Of a stretch of DNA of 41,990 bases, positions 1-6,875 are shown one piece after another. The stretch is from assembly GCA_003158475.1 (NCBI GenBank), contig PMJR01000077.1:5185-47174 (forward strand). Direction: 5' to 3'. Within the stretch, counting starts at the first letter, position 1. Every line of letters begins with the position of its first letter. Under the pieces are notes generated by a model that saw only the letters and a list, made by a program, of their open reading frames with translations, searched no databases and was not told the DNA's origin. The DNA is from Ignavibacteriota bacterium. Its GTDB lineage: Bacteria > Bacteroidota > Ignavibacteria > UBA10030 > UBA6906. Both the position numbers and the translations under genes were made by a program.

Positions 1-2235
1 CTGCGGGAACCTGTAGTTCGGATCCGTCAGCGCCAGTTCATACGTCGAAGCCGGCGCGCCGGTCACGTTCGCCGGCTTGTAAGCGTCGGGGTTCGGGTTA
101 AAGTGGTAACTCTTGAGGGCAGTCGTGTCGGTCACCTGGAGGAATCCCGTGAGCACACCCGTGTTGCCGATCTGATTCGAGATCCAGACATACGCCGGCT
201 TGCCGGTGAAGATTCCGGTTCCGCCGCGCACCTGGGTGGTACGATCGCCGAAGACATCATAGTTGAATCCCAGCCGCGGCGAGAAGAGAGCCTTTGCGTC
301 GGGCAGCTTTGCCGAATTGTACTTGACGGCGTTGCCGTTCTCATCCATGAACGTCAGGCCGTCGGCGTTGGGGTTGTCGAACCCGGTCGCCCCGAAGCTG
401 GGGACATCGAGCCGGAGACCGAGGGTCAGCTTCAGGTCCTTGCTCACCTGATACTCATCCTGTCCATAGACGCTCCAGTAGTACACATCAAGCGGCTGGA
501 GCGGCTTGACCTGTCCCGGGATGTTATTGTACCGCACCTGGAACTCGCGCGGGGCAACGGGGGACGCCGTATGGTTGAGATAGGCGTTCGCATCCGTGTA
601 GAAATCCGCAAGCGAGTTGTAGACGTACGCGCTCTGTTTGCCGGGAAAAAAGACGTTTTCCGAGTGGTACTTCTCACCCGCGACGCCGAATGTCAGCACG
701 TGGCCAATGCCGAGATCCCATGTGAAGTTATCCTGCACCTGCCAGCTGGAATAGCGGAGTTCGTTGTTCGGGGTGAAGGGTTCCGAACCGAACGACGTGT
801 AGACCGCGCCGGCGTTCAGGATGTCGACGAACGGGAAGAGCTGTCCCACGTCGCCGCGGCTCTCATCGCTGTAGCTGTAGCCGACGATGAGGTTGTTGTA
901 CATGGCGCTGGAAAAGATCGAGTTCCATTCGCCGACGAACGAGTAGTCGTTCTCGTTGATCGTGTAATTCGATCCGGAGTAGTTCAGACCGAAATTGTTG
1001 CTGCGGCGGGTGCCGAAACCGAGTGAATTCGAATTCGAAAGGAGGACGTCGGTCTTCGAATCCAGACGATTATAGCGGACCGAGAGCTTGTTGCTCTCGT
1101 CAAGGTTGAAGTCGAGCTTGGCCAGGTACCGTTTTCCGGGCGTGTTAAAATTATACCCCTGGTACGGTCCGGGGTTGTATCCGAACTTCGAGGTAAGGAA
1201 CGACGACAGCGCATCAAGATCGCTCGCGAGAACTCTCGTCGTGTTGCCGACTGCCGTTTGACCTCCGGTATTCGCGGTGAACGTCGTTCCCGGCTGCGTG
1301 GTCTTGTCCCCCTCATAGTTGACGAAGAAGAAGAGCCTGTCTTTGATGATCGGTCCGCCGAGACTGAACGTGAACTTGTTGTAGTCGAACGTCCCCGGAT
1401 TGTACGCATTATCGTACGCGCGCGTCCCCACCATATCCTGGTTGCGCTTGCCGTACATCAGGGTTCCGGAGAAGTTGTTCGTGCCGCTCTTCGTGACGGC
1501 GTTCATCGCCGCACCGACGAAGTTGCCCTGACGCACGTCGAACGGTGCGATGTTCACCTGCACCTGCTCGATGGCATCCAGTGAGATCGGCGCAACCCCT
1601 GTGCGTTCTCCCACCTGGCCCTGAAGGCCGAACGAATTGTTGAAGTATGCGCCGTCGACCGTCGTATTGTTATACCGGCTGTCCTGGCCGATGTACGAGT
1701 CGCCGCCGTAGCTGGTATTGGCGCGCGATTCGGGCGTCAGGCGAACGAAGTCCTGGAACTTGCCGGAAATCGTCGGCAGGAGGGCAAATGTCGCCTTGTC
1801 GATGTTTGTCGCGGCGCCCGTCCGTGAAGAATTCAAGACCGACTGCCGTTCGCCCGTGACGACCAGCTCGGCGGTCTGAATGGTCTCCTCGGTCAGCACG
1901 AAATTCACATCCGTCGTCTGGGACACAATCGTATAGACATTCTCCCGCGAGGCCTTCTTGTGTCCGACGAGAGTCACGGTGACAGTGTACGGACCGCCGA
2001 CGCGGACGTTGGGGATCACGAAGCGTCCGTTCTCACGCGTGCTGGTGCCGTAGGTCGTCCCGCTTGACACGTGCAATGCAACGACCGTTGCCCCCGGCAA
2101 CGCTTCGCCGGTGGTACTCGCGACCAAGCCGCCGACGGCGCCGGTCGTGATTCCCTGCGCAAGCAGCGAAGATGTTCCTGCGACAAATAGTGCGATTGCT
2201 GCCGCTACCCACCATCTGGTAAAGGTCAGTTTCAT
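1..2235 (-). CDS. TonB-dependent receptor, N-terminal 745 residues (3' end beyond window)
   Basis: Outer-membrane receptor of the TonB-dependent family, expected to import a siderophore, glycan or other large ligand using energy from TonB; the ligand cannot be read from sequence. The start at 2235 is preceded by GGGAGG about 5 nt upstream. Residues 1-27 form a signal peptide ending in a cleavable LLAQ. Residues about 28-110 are a carboxypeptidase-regulatory-like beta-sandwich (GLVASTTGEALPGATV), then a plug-like segment with an alternating aromatic/Gly beta pattern continuing to the window edge. The reading frame is open to base 1, so the C-terminal barrel is missing here. This architecture is typical of Bacteroidota and Ignavibacteriota. 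No SusD partner is visible on the upstream side. It is transcribed divergently from the aminotransferase at 2668. Family assignment is firm, substrate unknown. Confidence 0.9.
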   Translation of the reverse strand, partial: MKLTFTRWWVAAAIALFVAGTSSLLAQGITTGAVGGLVASTTGEALPGATVVALHVSSGTTYGTSTRENGRFVIPNVRVGGPYTVTVTLVGHKKASRENVYTIVSQTTDVNFVLTEETIQTAELVVTGERQSVLNSSRTGAATNIDKATFALLPTISGKFQDFVRLTPESRANTSYGGDSYIGQDSRYNNTTVDGAYFNNSFGLQGQVGERTGVAPISLDAIEQVQVNIAPFDVRQGNFVGAAMNAVTKSGTNNFSGTLMYGKRNQDMVGTRAYDNAYNPGTFDYNKFTFSLGGPIIKDRLFFFVNYEGDKTTQPGTTFTANTGGQTAVGNTTRVLASDLDALSSFLTSKFGYNPGPYQGYNFNTPGKRYLAKLDFNLDESNKLSVRYNRLDSKTDVLLSNSNSLGFGTRRSNNFGLNYSGSNYTINENDYSFVGEWNSIFSSAMYNNLIVGYSYSDESRGDVGQLFPFVDILNAGAVYTSFGSEPFTPNNELRYSSWQVQDNFTWDLGIGHVLTFGVAGEKYHSENVFFPGKQSAYVYNSLADFYTDANAYLNHTASPVAPREFQVRYNNIPGQVKPLQPLDVYYWSVYGQDEYQVSKDLKLTLGLRLDVPSFGATGFDNPNADGLTFMDENGNAVKYNSAKLPDAKALFSPRLGFNYDVFGDRTTQVRGGTGIFTGKPAYVWISNQIGNTGVLTGFLQVTDTTALKSYHFNPNPDAYKPANVTGAPASTYELALTDPNYRFPQ

Positions 2236-2470
2236 CTATGCCTCCCGCGAATGAGTGTTCTTGATTGGTGGATGGTCGCAAATTCGCCCAAGCGAACATC
2301 CAGGAATGGTACAATACGTAAGTTGAGAACGAAGATACGATGTGGAACAGATGTGAAAAAATCCCCGGGAAGTGCGGTGCAGAATATGCCGGCCGCAATC
2401 GGGTTGTGTACTCACTGGACAAGCGGTGGATGAACATACACAGGGGAGTTCTAAAATGCAAGCGGACAAT

Positions 2471-2504
2471 GTTACGGTTACGTTACGGTTACGATTTCGT
2501 TACG
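2471..2504. repeat. Iteron-like array of GTTACG units with 11-bp period
   Basis: The 11-mer GTTACGGTTAC occurs twice in perfect tandem (2471-2481 and 2482-2492), followed by a degenerate third copy (2493-2503) that keeps the terminal GTTAC. Seen as hexamers, GTTACG starts at 2471, 2477, 2482, 2488 and 2499. The 11-bp spacing places the copies on one face of the helix, as in arrays bound cooperatively by a regulator. It lies about 165 bp upstream of the aminotransferase start and about 235 bp upstream of the receptor start. Binding function is inference. Confidence 0.55.
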
Positions 2505-2570
2505 GCGCAAAAAAAACTTCCACGACGCGTGTTCCCTCCTCCGGATGTCGCACACGGCGGGGACGTTGCT

Positions 2571-2599
2571 TTTCAAACGGAAAATCCTGACTTTACATT
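2571..2599 (+). promoter_or_regulatory. Possible sigma-70-type promoter of the aminotransferase
   Basis: TTTCAA (2571-2576), a 17-bp spacer and TACATT (2594-2599) lie about 70 bp upstream of the aminotransferase start. The -10 is fair and the -35 poor, so this is a weak call based on spacing and position only. Confidence 0.3.
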
Positions 2600-2667
2600 C
2601 AGAGTGGATCAGAGATCTCTACGCCGCCCCAGTTCCTTTCAGACACCCTTCCTTACACGAGGTCACC

Positions 2668-3744
2668 ATGCACAAAAAACTGTTTATACCCGGCCCGACC
2701 GAAGTCGCCCCCGAAGTTCTTGCAAAGATGGCCACACCGATGATCGGGCATCGCTCGAAGGATGCGTCGAACCTTCAGCGCGAGATCAGCGAAAAACTGC
2801 GCAAGGTCATGTACACACAGAACCCGATCGTGCTTTCCACAAGCTCCGGATCGGGCCTGATGGAAGGATCGATCCGGTCATTCACCGCGAAACGCGCAAT
2901 CGTCTTTTCGGTCGGCGCATTCGGCAACCGCTGGTACAAAATGGCAGAGGCAAACAATGTCCCCGCCGACAAGCACGAAGCGGAGTGGGGCCATCCGACC
3001 ACGGCGGAGGTCGTCGAGAAGTATCTTTCGACCGGGAAGTACGATGTCATGACCGTCACGCACAATGAAACGAGCACCGGCGTCATGAACCCGGTGGAAG
3101 AAATCGCGGAAGTCAAGAAGAAATACCCCGACGTCATCTGGCTTCTGGACACGGTGAGCTCCATGGCGGGGACGAAGATCGATGTGGACGCGCTGGGTGT
3201 GGACGTCTGCATCTGCTCCACGCAGAAGGCTCTCGCGCTCCCCCCCGGCATGGCGATTGCATCGGTCAGCAAGCGCGCGCTCGAACACGGGAAGCTGGTG
3301 AAGTACCGCGGCTGGTACCTGGACCTGCTCGAGCTCTATAAATACGTCGAGACGAAGGACTACCAGTACTCCGCTACCCCCTCCCTGTCACACATGTTCG
3401 CGATGAACTTCCAGCTCGACCGGATTCTGGCCGAGGGGCTCGAAAAACGGTATGCCCGGCACAAGGAGATGGCGGAGTACACGCGGGCCTGGGCAAAGAA
3501 AAACTTCGCCCTTTATCCGGAGGAAAAGCACGCCTCTGTCACGCTGACAACGATAACCAACACGACCGCCTTCTCCGTGAAGGCGCTGAACGATGCCCTG
3601 GGAAAGCAGTGGATGCAGATTTCCAACGGGTACGGCGACCTGAAAGAGAAGACGTTTCGCATCGCCCATATGGGCGAGCTTACTCTCTCAGACGTCAAAG
3701 AAGTGACCGCGGCAATCGACAAGATTCTCCCGACATTGAAATAG
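2668..3744 (+). CDS. Class V PLP-dependent aminotransferase (alanine/serine-glyoxylate or phosphoserine type)
   Basis: A 358-residue fold-type I aminotransferase of the class V group that includes serine-glyoxylate, alanine-glyoxylate and some phosphoserine aminotransferases. It begins with the family signature FIPGPTEVAPEVL. The PLP-binding lysine is K187 in CSTQKALALPPG, and the cofactor-binding Asp is in the LLDTVSSMAG segment. ATG 2668 is chosen because GAGGT lies 4 nt upstream and because residues before it do not resemble the family. Thirteen bases downstream is a DUF1015 gene, so the two are probably co-transcribed. In other genomes this kind of pair often sits with serine-biosynthesis genes (recalled, not checked), so a role in serine/phosphoserine metabolism is plausible. 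Exact substrate is not decidable from sequence. Confidence 0.88.
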   Translation: MHKKLFIPGPTEVAPEVLAKMATPMIGHRSKDASNLQREISEKLRKVMYTQNPIVLSTSSGSGLMEGSIRSFTAKRAIVFSVGAFGNRWYKMAEANNVPADKHEAEWGHPTTAEVVEKYLSTGKYDVMTVTHNETSTGVMNPVEEIAEVKKKYPDVIWLLDTVSSMAGTKIDVDALGVDVCICSTQKALALPPGMAIASVSKRALEHGKLVKYRGWYLDLLELYKYVETKDYQYSATPSLSHMFAMNFQLDRILAEGLEKRYARHKEMAEYTRAWAKKNFALYPEEKHASVTLTTITNTTAFSVKALNDALGKQWMQISNGYGDLKEKTFRIAHMGELTLSDVKEVTAAIDKILPTLK

Positions 3745-3757
3745 GCAGGGATGCTGC

Positions 3758-4999
3758 ATGGCAACCATACGTCCGTTCAAGGGCTTCCGGCCGAAGCGGG
3801 AGTACGCCGCGCGCGTCGCCGCCAAACCGTATGATGTCCTGAACTCGGAGGAGGCAAGGGCTGAAGCGGCGGGGAATCCGGTCTCATTCCTCCACGTCGG
3901 GAAACCTGAAATCGACCTGCCGGGCGATGTCCGCATCGACGATGAGCGGGTGTATCAGAAGGGGAAGGAAAACCTCCGGAAACTCATCGCCGACGGCATA
4001 CTGAAAGAAGACCCGACGCCCTGCCTGTATCTCTATTCCCAGACAATGGGGGACCACACGCAGTACGGGATCATGGGCTGCGCGTCCGTCCGGGAGTACC
4101 TGGATAACACGATCAAGAAGCACGAGCTGACAAGGAAGGAGAAGGAAGATGACCGGACGAAACACGTCAAGATCACCAATGCGCATACCGGTCCGGTTTT
4201 CCTGACCTATCGCGCGAGCCCGGCGATCGACACGGTCGTTGAGGGGATCCGCCGGAGGGAGCCGGAGTACGACTTCATCCTCCCGGACGGCGTGCGCCAC
4301 AGGCTCTGGGTGATCGACGATGCGAATGTCATCAGCTCCCTTGTCGGGGATTTCAGCCGCATCACCTCCCTGTACGTCGCCGACGGCCACCACCGGTCCG
4401 CGGCCGCCGCCCGCGTCGGGGATGAACTCGCGAAGGGGAACCCCCTGCACCGGGGAGATGAGGAATACAACTTCTTCCTCGCCGTCCTGTTCCCTCACAA
4501 TCAGCTCCGAATCATGGACTACAACAGGATTGTGAAGGACCTCAATGGCCTCGACCTCGGAGAGTTTCTCGCCAGGATCGGGAAGACATTTGACGTGACG
4601 GGTGGTCCCCATCCCGCATGGCCGTCGCGGAAGGGAGAGTTCGGGATGTATGTCAAGGACACATGGTACACTCTCCGCGCTCCGGGAGACCTGCTTGCCG
4701 ACCCCGATCCGGTGGAGCGGCTCGACGTGTCCATTCTCCAGAAGGAGATCCTTGGACCCATACTCGGGATCGACGATCCGCGGACGAGCAAGAGGATTGA
4801 TTTCGTCGGGGGGATACGGGGCCTGCAGGAACTGGAACGGCGGGTAAATTCCGGGGAGATGGCGGTTGCGTTTGCCCTCTTTCCGACGTCCATCGAGGAG
4901 CTCCTCTCGATCGCGGACGCCGGGAAAATCATGCCGCCGAAGTCAACGTGGTTCGAGCCGAAACTACGGGACGGGGTGGTTGTGCATTTCCTCAGCTAG
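3758..4999 (+). CDS. DUF1015 family protein with DGHHR motif
   Basis: A 413-residue protein matching the DUF1015 family in length, in its opening IRPFKGFRP and in the motif VADGHHRSAAA (D209-G-H-H-R213). It has no signal peptide or membrane segment, so it should be cytosolic. The DGHHR motif resembles the active-site motif of ParB/sulfiredoxin-fold free-serine kinases such as SerK and SbnI; that resemblance is my inference, not a demonstrated function. It lies 13 bp behind the aminotransferase, which fits a joint role in serine or phosphoserine metabolism. Its stop shares the CTAG tetranucleotide with the stop of the convergent repressor gene, leaving no room for a terminator. Family assignment is firm, biochemical role unknown. 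Confidence 0.85.
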   Translation: MATIRPFKGFRPKREYAARVAAKPYDVLNSEEARAEAAGNPVSFLHVGKPEIDLPGDVRIDDERVYQKGKENLRKLIADGILKEDPTPCLYLYSQTMGDHTQYGIMGCASVREYLDNTIKKHELTRKEKEDDRTKHVKITNAHTGPVFLTYRASPAIDTVVEGIRRREPEYDFILPDGVRHRLWVIDDANVISSLVGDFSRITSLYVADGHHRSAAAARVGDELAKGNPLHRGDEEYNFFLAVLFPHNQLRIMDYNRIVKDLNGLDLGEFLARIGKTFDVTGGPHPAWPSRKGEFGMYVKDTWYTLRAPGDLLADPDPVERLDVSILQKEILGPILGIDDPRTSKRIDFVGGIRGLQELERRVNSGEMAVAFALFPTSIEELLSIADAGKIMPPKSTWFEPKLRDGVVVHFLS

Positions 5000-5646
5000 A
5001 GCTCCTTGATCAACTTTACGACCTTCCAGACGAAGTTGATGTCCTTCTTCTTCACGGTCACAGGCTCAAACTCGGGATTGAGCGGTATGAGGTGAATGTA
5101 ATTCCCCTCGAACTTGACCTTCTTCAGCGTGTCCTCTTCATTGACCCGCACGACGCAGATATCGCCGCTGTGTGCCTCTGACTGAGGGCTGACCACCACG
5201 ATGTCCCCGTCTTCGATCCGCGGGGCCATGCTGTTCCCCTTCACCTTCAGCGCAAACGCCCCGGGGTCTTTCACGTCGTCCACGGTGACGTAGTGATCGA
5301 CGTAGTCCGGGTGGAACATCGTCGCGACTTTCCCCGCGGGTACGGAGGAGACGAGCGGGAGCTCCGCCAGGTGCATCTTCCGTTTCGGGGAGGCGGGCAG
5401 GGGATAGACGTTTTCCGGACGCCTCACTCCCGCGTACATCTCCCCCTCCCCCGTCAGGAGCCACGTCGGCTGGACATTCGTCACCTTCGCAATCTTCGTA
5501 ATGGCGATTCCGTCGGGGACCTGCTCCCCTTTCTCCCAACGCTGCAGCGTCCGCGTCACCACACCGGTCTTTACCGCAAGCGCGTACTGGTCCATATCCT
5601 TGCTCTCCCGGGCTGTCCGGAGCCGTTCTCCGATCGTCGATTTCAT
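4996..5646 (-). CDS. XRE-type repressor with S24 (LexA/CI-like) self-cleavage domain
   Basis: A 216-residue transcription factor. Residues about 5-65 form an XRE helix-turn-helix (YALAVKTGVVTRTLQRWEKG) and residues about 95-210 an S24 peptidase domain. The catalytic Ser is S139 in VKGNSMAPRIEDGD and the general-base Lys is K175 by comparison with LexA (TLKKVKFEGN). The self-cleavage bond would be A104-G105 in SSVPAGKV. All parts needed for RecA-stimulated or self-cleavage inactivation are therefore present. The start at 5646 is preferred over an upstream in-frame start because the extra residues would run into the operator region. It is divergent from a DUF72 gene, with two matching palindromes between them, so autoregulation plus control of the DUF72 gene is likely. 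It resembles prophage CI-type regulators more than housekeeping LexA, which has a winged HTH. Confidence 0.9.
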   Translation of the reverse strand: MKSTIGERLRTARESKDMDQYALAVKTGVVTRTLQRWEKGEQVPDGIAITKIAKVTNVQPTWLLTGEGEMYAGVRRPENVYPLPASPKRKMHLAELPLVSSVPAGKVATMFHPDYVDHYVTVDDVKDPGAFALKVKGNSMAPRIEDGDIVVVSPQSEAHSGDICVVRVNEEDTLKKVKFEGNYIHLIPLNPEFEPVTVKKKDINFVWKVVKLIKEL

Positions 5647-5666
5647 AGCACCCCACCGGCAATAAT

Positions 5667-5678
5667 GACAATAATGTC
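5667..5678. promoter_or_regulatory. Putative operator 1 of the S24 repressor (GACA-N4-TGTC)
   Basis: GACAATAATGTC lies 20 bp upstream of the repressor start and matches operator 2 in both half-sites. Position near its own gene suggests autorepression. Confidence 0.5.
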
Positions 5679-5688
5679 TGTTGAAGAC

Positions 5689-5717
5689 TTGACAAGACGA
5701 CATTTATGTCGTATCTT
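5689..5717 (+). promoter_or_regulatory. Promoter of the DUF72 gene with embedded operator 2
   Basis: TTGACA (5689-5694), a 17-bp spacer and TATCTT (5712-5717) form a strong sigma-70-type promoter. The spacer contains GACATTTATGTC (5699-5710), extended to a perfect 7-bp-arm palindrome ACGACAT-TT-ATGTCGT (5697-5712). A repressor bound here would block RNA polymerase directly. The two operators are 32 bp apart, about three helical turns. Confidence 0.6.
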
Positions 5718-5773
5718 GGCTGGAGCAATGTAGTGAATTCCCGCGGTTCTGTCAAGTCATTTCCGGAGGTCAC

Positions 5774-6688
5774 ATGCTGAGCGAGAAGGCGGTGTATCGC
5801 GTCGGTTTGGGGGGATGGGAGCACGAAGTCTTTGATTCCTGCTTTTACCCGCGGGAGGGAGCCTCATCCCCGGACAAGCTGAACTTCTTCGCACAGCACT
5901 TCCAGGCGGCCGAAGTCCGCTCAACATTCTGGGATGACACGCTCACAGCGATGGACGCGCAGGAATGGATCAAGGCGCTTCATGATGCCCCGGGATTTCT
6001 CCTGAACGTCAAGCTCCACTCGACATTTACACACGGGAAGTCTCTACGTCCTGACCGGACACGAACCGTACGGCAGATTCTCCAGGAACTGGCCAGGCAC
6101 AACCGGCTCGGGTCCCTCCTCGTCCAGTTCCCGTATTCGTTCACGAACACGGGGGGAAACCGCCATCATATCGTGAGGCTCGCGGAGATGTTCGCCGGGT
6201 TCCCCCTCCACGTGGAGTTCCGCCACCAATCGTGGAACCAGGAAGGATTGATCACATTCCTCCGGGAAAATTCGCTGGGGGTCGTGGGAGCGGACATGCC
6301 GCGCATCAAGCAGTACATGCCGTTCATCACGGCCGTGTGCGGGGAGACGGCGTACCTCCGGCTCCACGGGCGGAACGAAAAGGGGTGGATGCTGAACGGG
6401 TACGACGCGCGATACGACTACCAGTACAACAGCCGGGAGATCCGGGAAATTTCACGGCGGCTTCGCGGCCTCGAACAGCGATGCCGCACCGTCATGGTGA
6501 TCTGCAATAACAACACGGGAGGGAAGTCTCTCCCCCTCGCATTCCAGCTCCTCTCAGCCCTCAGGGAAGGAAAGCCTGTCGCGGTCCCCCCCCGGACGCT
6601 CAAGGCGTTCCCATTCCTCAGGGCAATCGCTTCGCCGGAGACAGGTGAGACGTCTCTCCTCGACGCCGACTACCGTCGGGCGATTTAG
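5774..6688 (+). CDS. DUF72 (YecE-like) family protein
   Basis: A 304-residue protein of the DUF72 family (YecE-like), a TIM-barrel family of uncertain biochemical role. Family marks are the opening VGLGGWEH, the FYPREGAS segment, the EVRSTFW strand, and LHVEFRHQSW near the middle, followed by a YLRLHGRN strand. GGAGG lies 4 nt before the start. The promoter at 5689-5717 contains a palindrome likely bound by the adjacent S24 repressor, so the gene may respond to DNA damage or a related stress; this is inference. No signal peptide or membrane segment is visible. The 187 bp after its stop carry a sigma-54 promoter for the next gene. Confidence 0.85.
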   Translation: MLSEKAVYRVGLGGWEHEVFDSCFYPREGASSPDKLNFFAQHFQAAEVRSTFWDDTLTAMDAQEWIKALHDAPGFLLNVKLHSTFTHGKSLRPDRTRTVRQILQELARHNRLGSLLVQFPYSFTNTGGNRHHIVRLAEMFAGFPLHVEFRHQSWNQEGLITFLRENSLGVVGADMPRIKQYMPFITAVCGETAYLRLHGRNEKGWMLNGYDARYDYQYNSREIREISRRLRGLEQRCRTVMVICNNNTGGKSLPLAFQLLSALREGKPVAVPPRTLKAFPFLRAIASPETGETSLLDADYRRAI

Positions 6689-6805
6689 ACGCACCTCAGA
6701 GCGTCATGGTCGTAGACCCCCCTCTTCCCGATTCCATTTCCACTTTCTCATTCCTGGGAAAGATCCTTCCACCCTATTGAGATCCGCCCGGAAACAGCAG
6801 GTCTT

Positions 6806-6833
6806 CCATCTCAAAAGATGGCACGGCTGTTGC
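6806..6833 (+). promoter_or_regulatory. Sigma-54 (-24/-12) promoter with overlapping palindrome
   Basis: TGGCACG-GCTG-TTGC (6819-6833) matches the sigma-54 consensus TGGCACG-N4-TTGC exactly, with GG and GC 12 bp apart. Transcription would start near 6845, about 30 nt before the kinase ATG. A perfect inverted repeat CCATCT-CAAA-AGATGG (6806-6821) overlaps the -24 element and could be a repressor site. Two further GGAA/TTCC near-palindromes around 6755-6771 could be activator sites. Confidence 0.7.
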
Positions 6834-6875
6834 GCTTCCTTAAGACGGACACACATCACCCAAAAACCGGTCCTC

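Larger units (their letters stand above)
2236..2667. other. 432-bp divergent intergenic region
   Basis: This gap separates the receptor (-) from the aminotransferase (+) and is one of the largest non-coding stretches here. It is less GC-rich than the genes and no reading frame in it shows their codon pattern. It contains an array of GTTACG units (2471-2504) and a possible promoter for the aminotransferase (2571-2599). A 5-bp inverted repeat TTCGC/GCGAA lies near 2283-2296, close to the receptor start. No riboswitch or tRNA fold was recognised by eye. Confidence 0.7.

Noticed and set aside
2554-2570. Sigma-54-like GG-N10-GC with TTGCT before the aminotransferase
   Set aside because: Spacing is right but the TGGCAC half has four mismatches; chance match cannot be excluded.
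6645-6875. Upstream extension of the hybrid kinase by 77 codons
   Set aside because: It overlaps the DUF72 gene, is Arg/Ser-rich without PAS features and lies partly upstream of the sigma-54 promoter's start.
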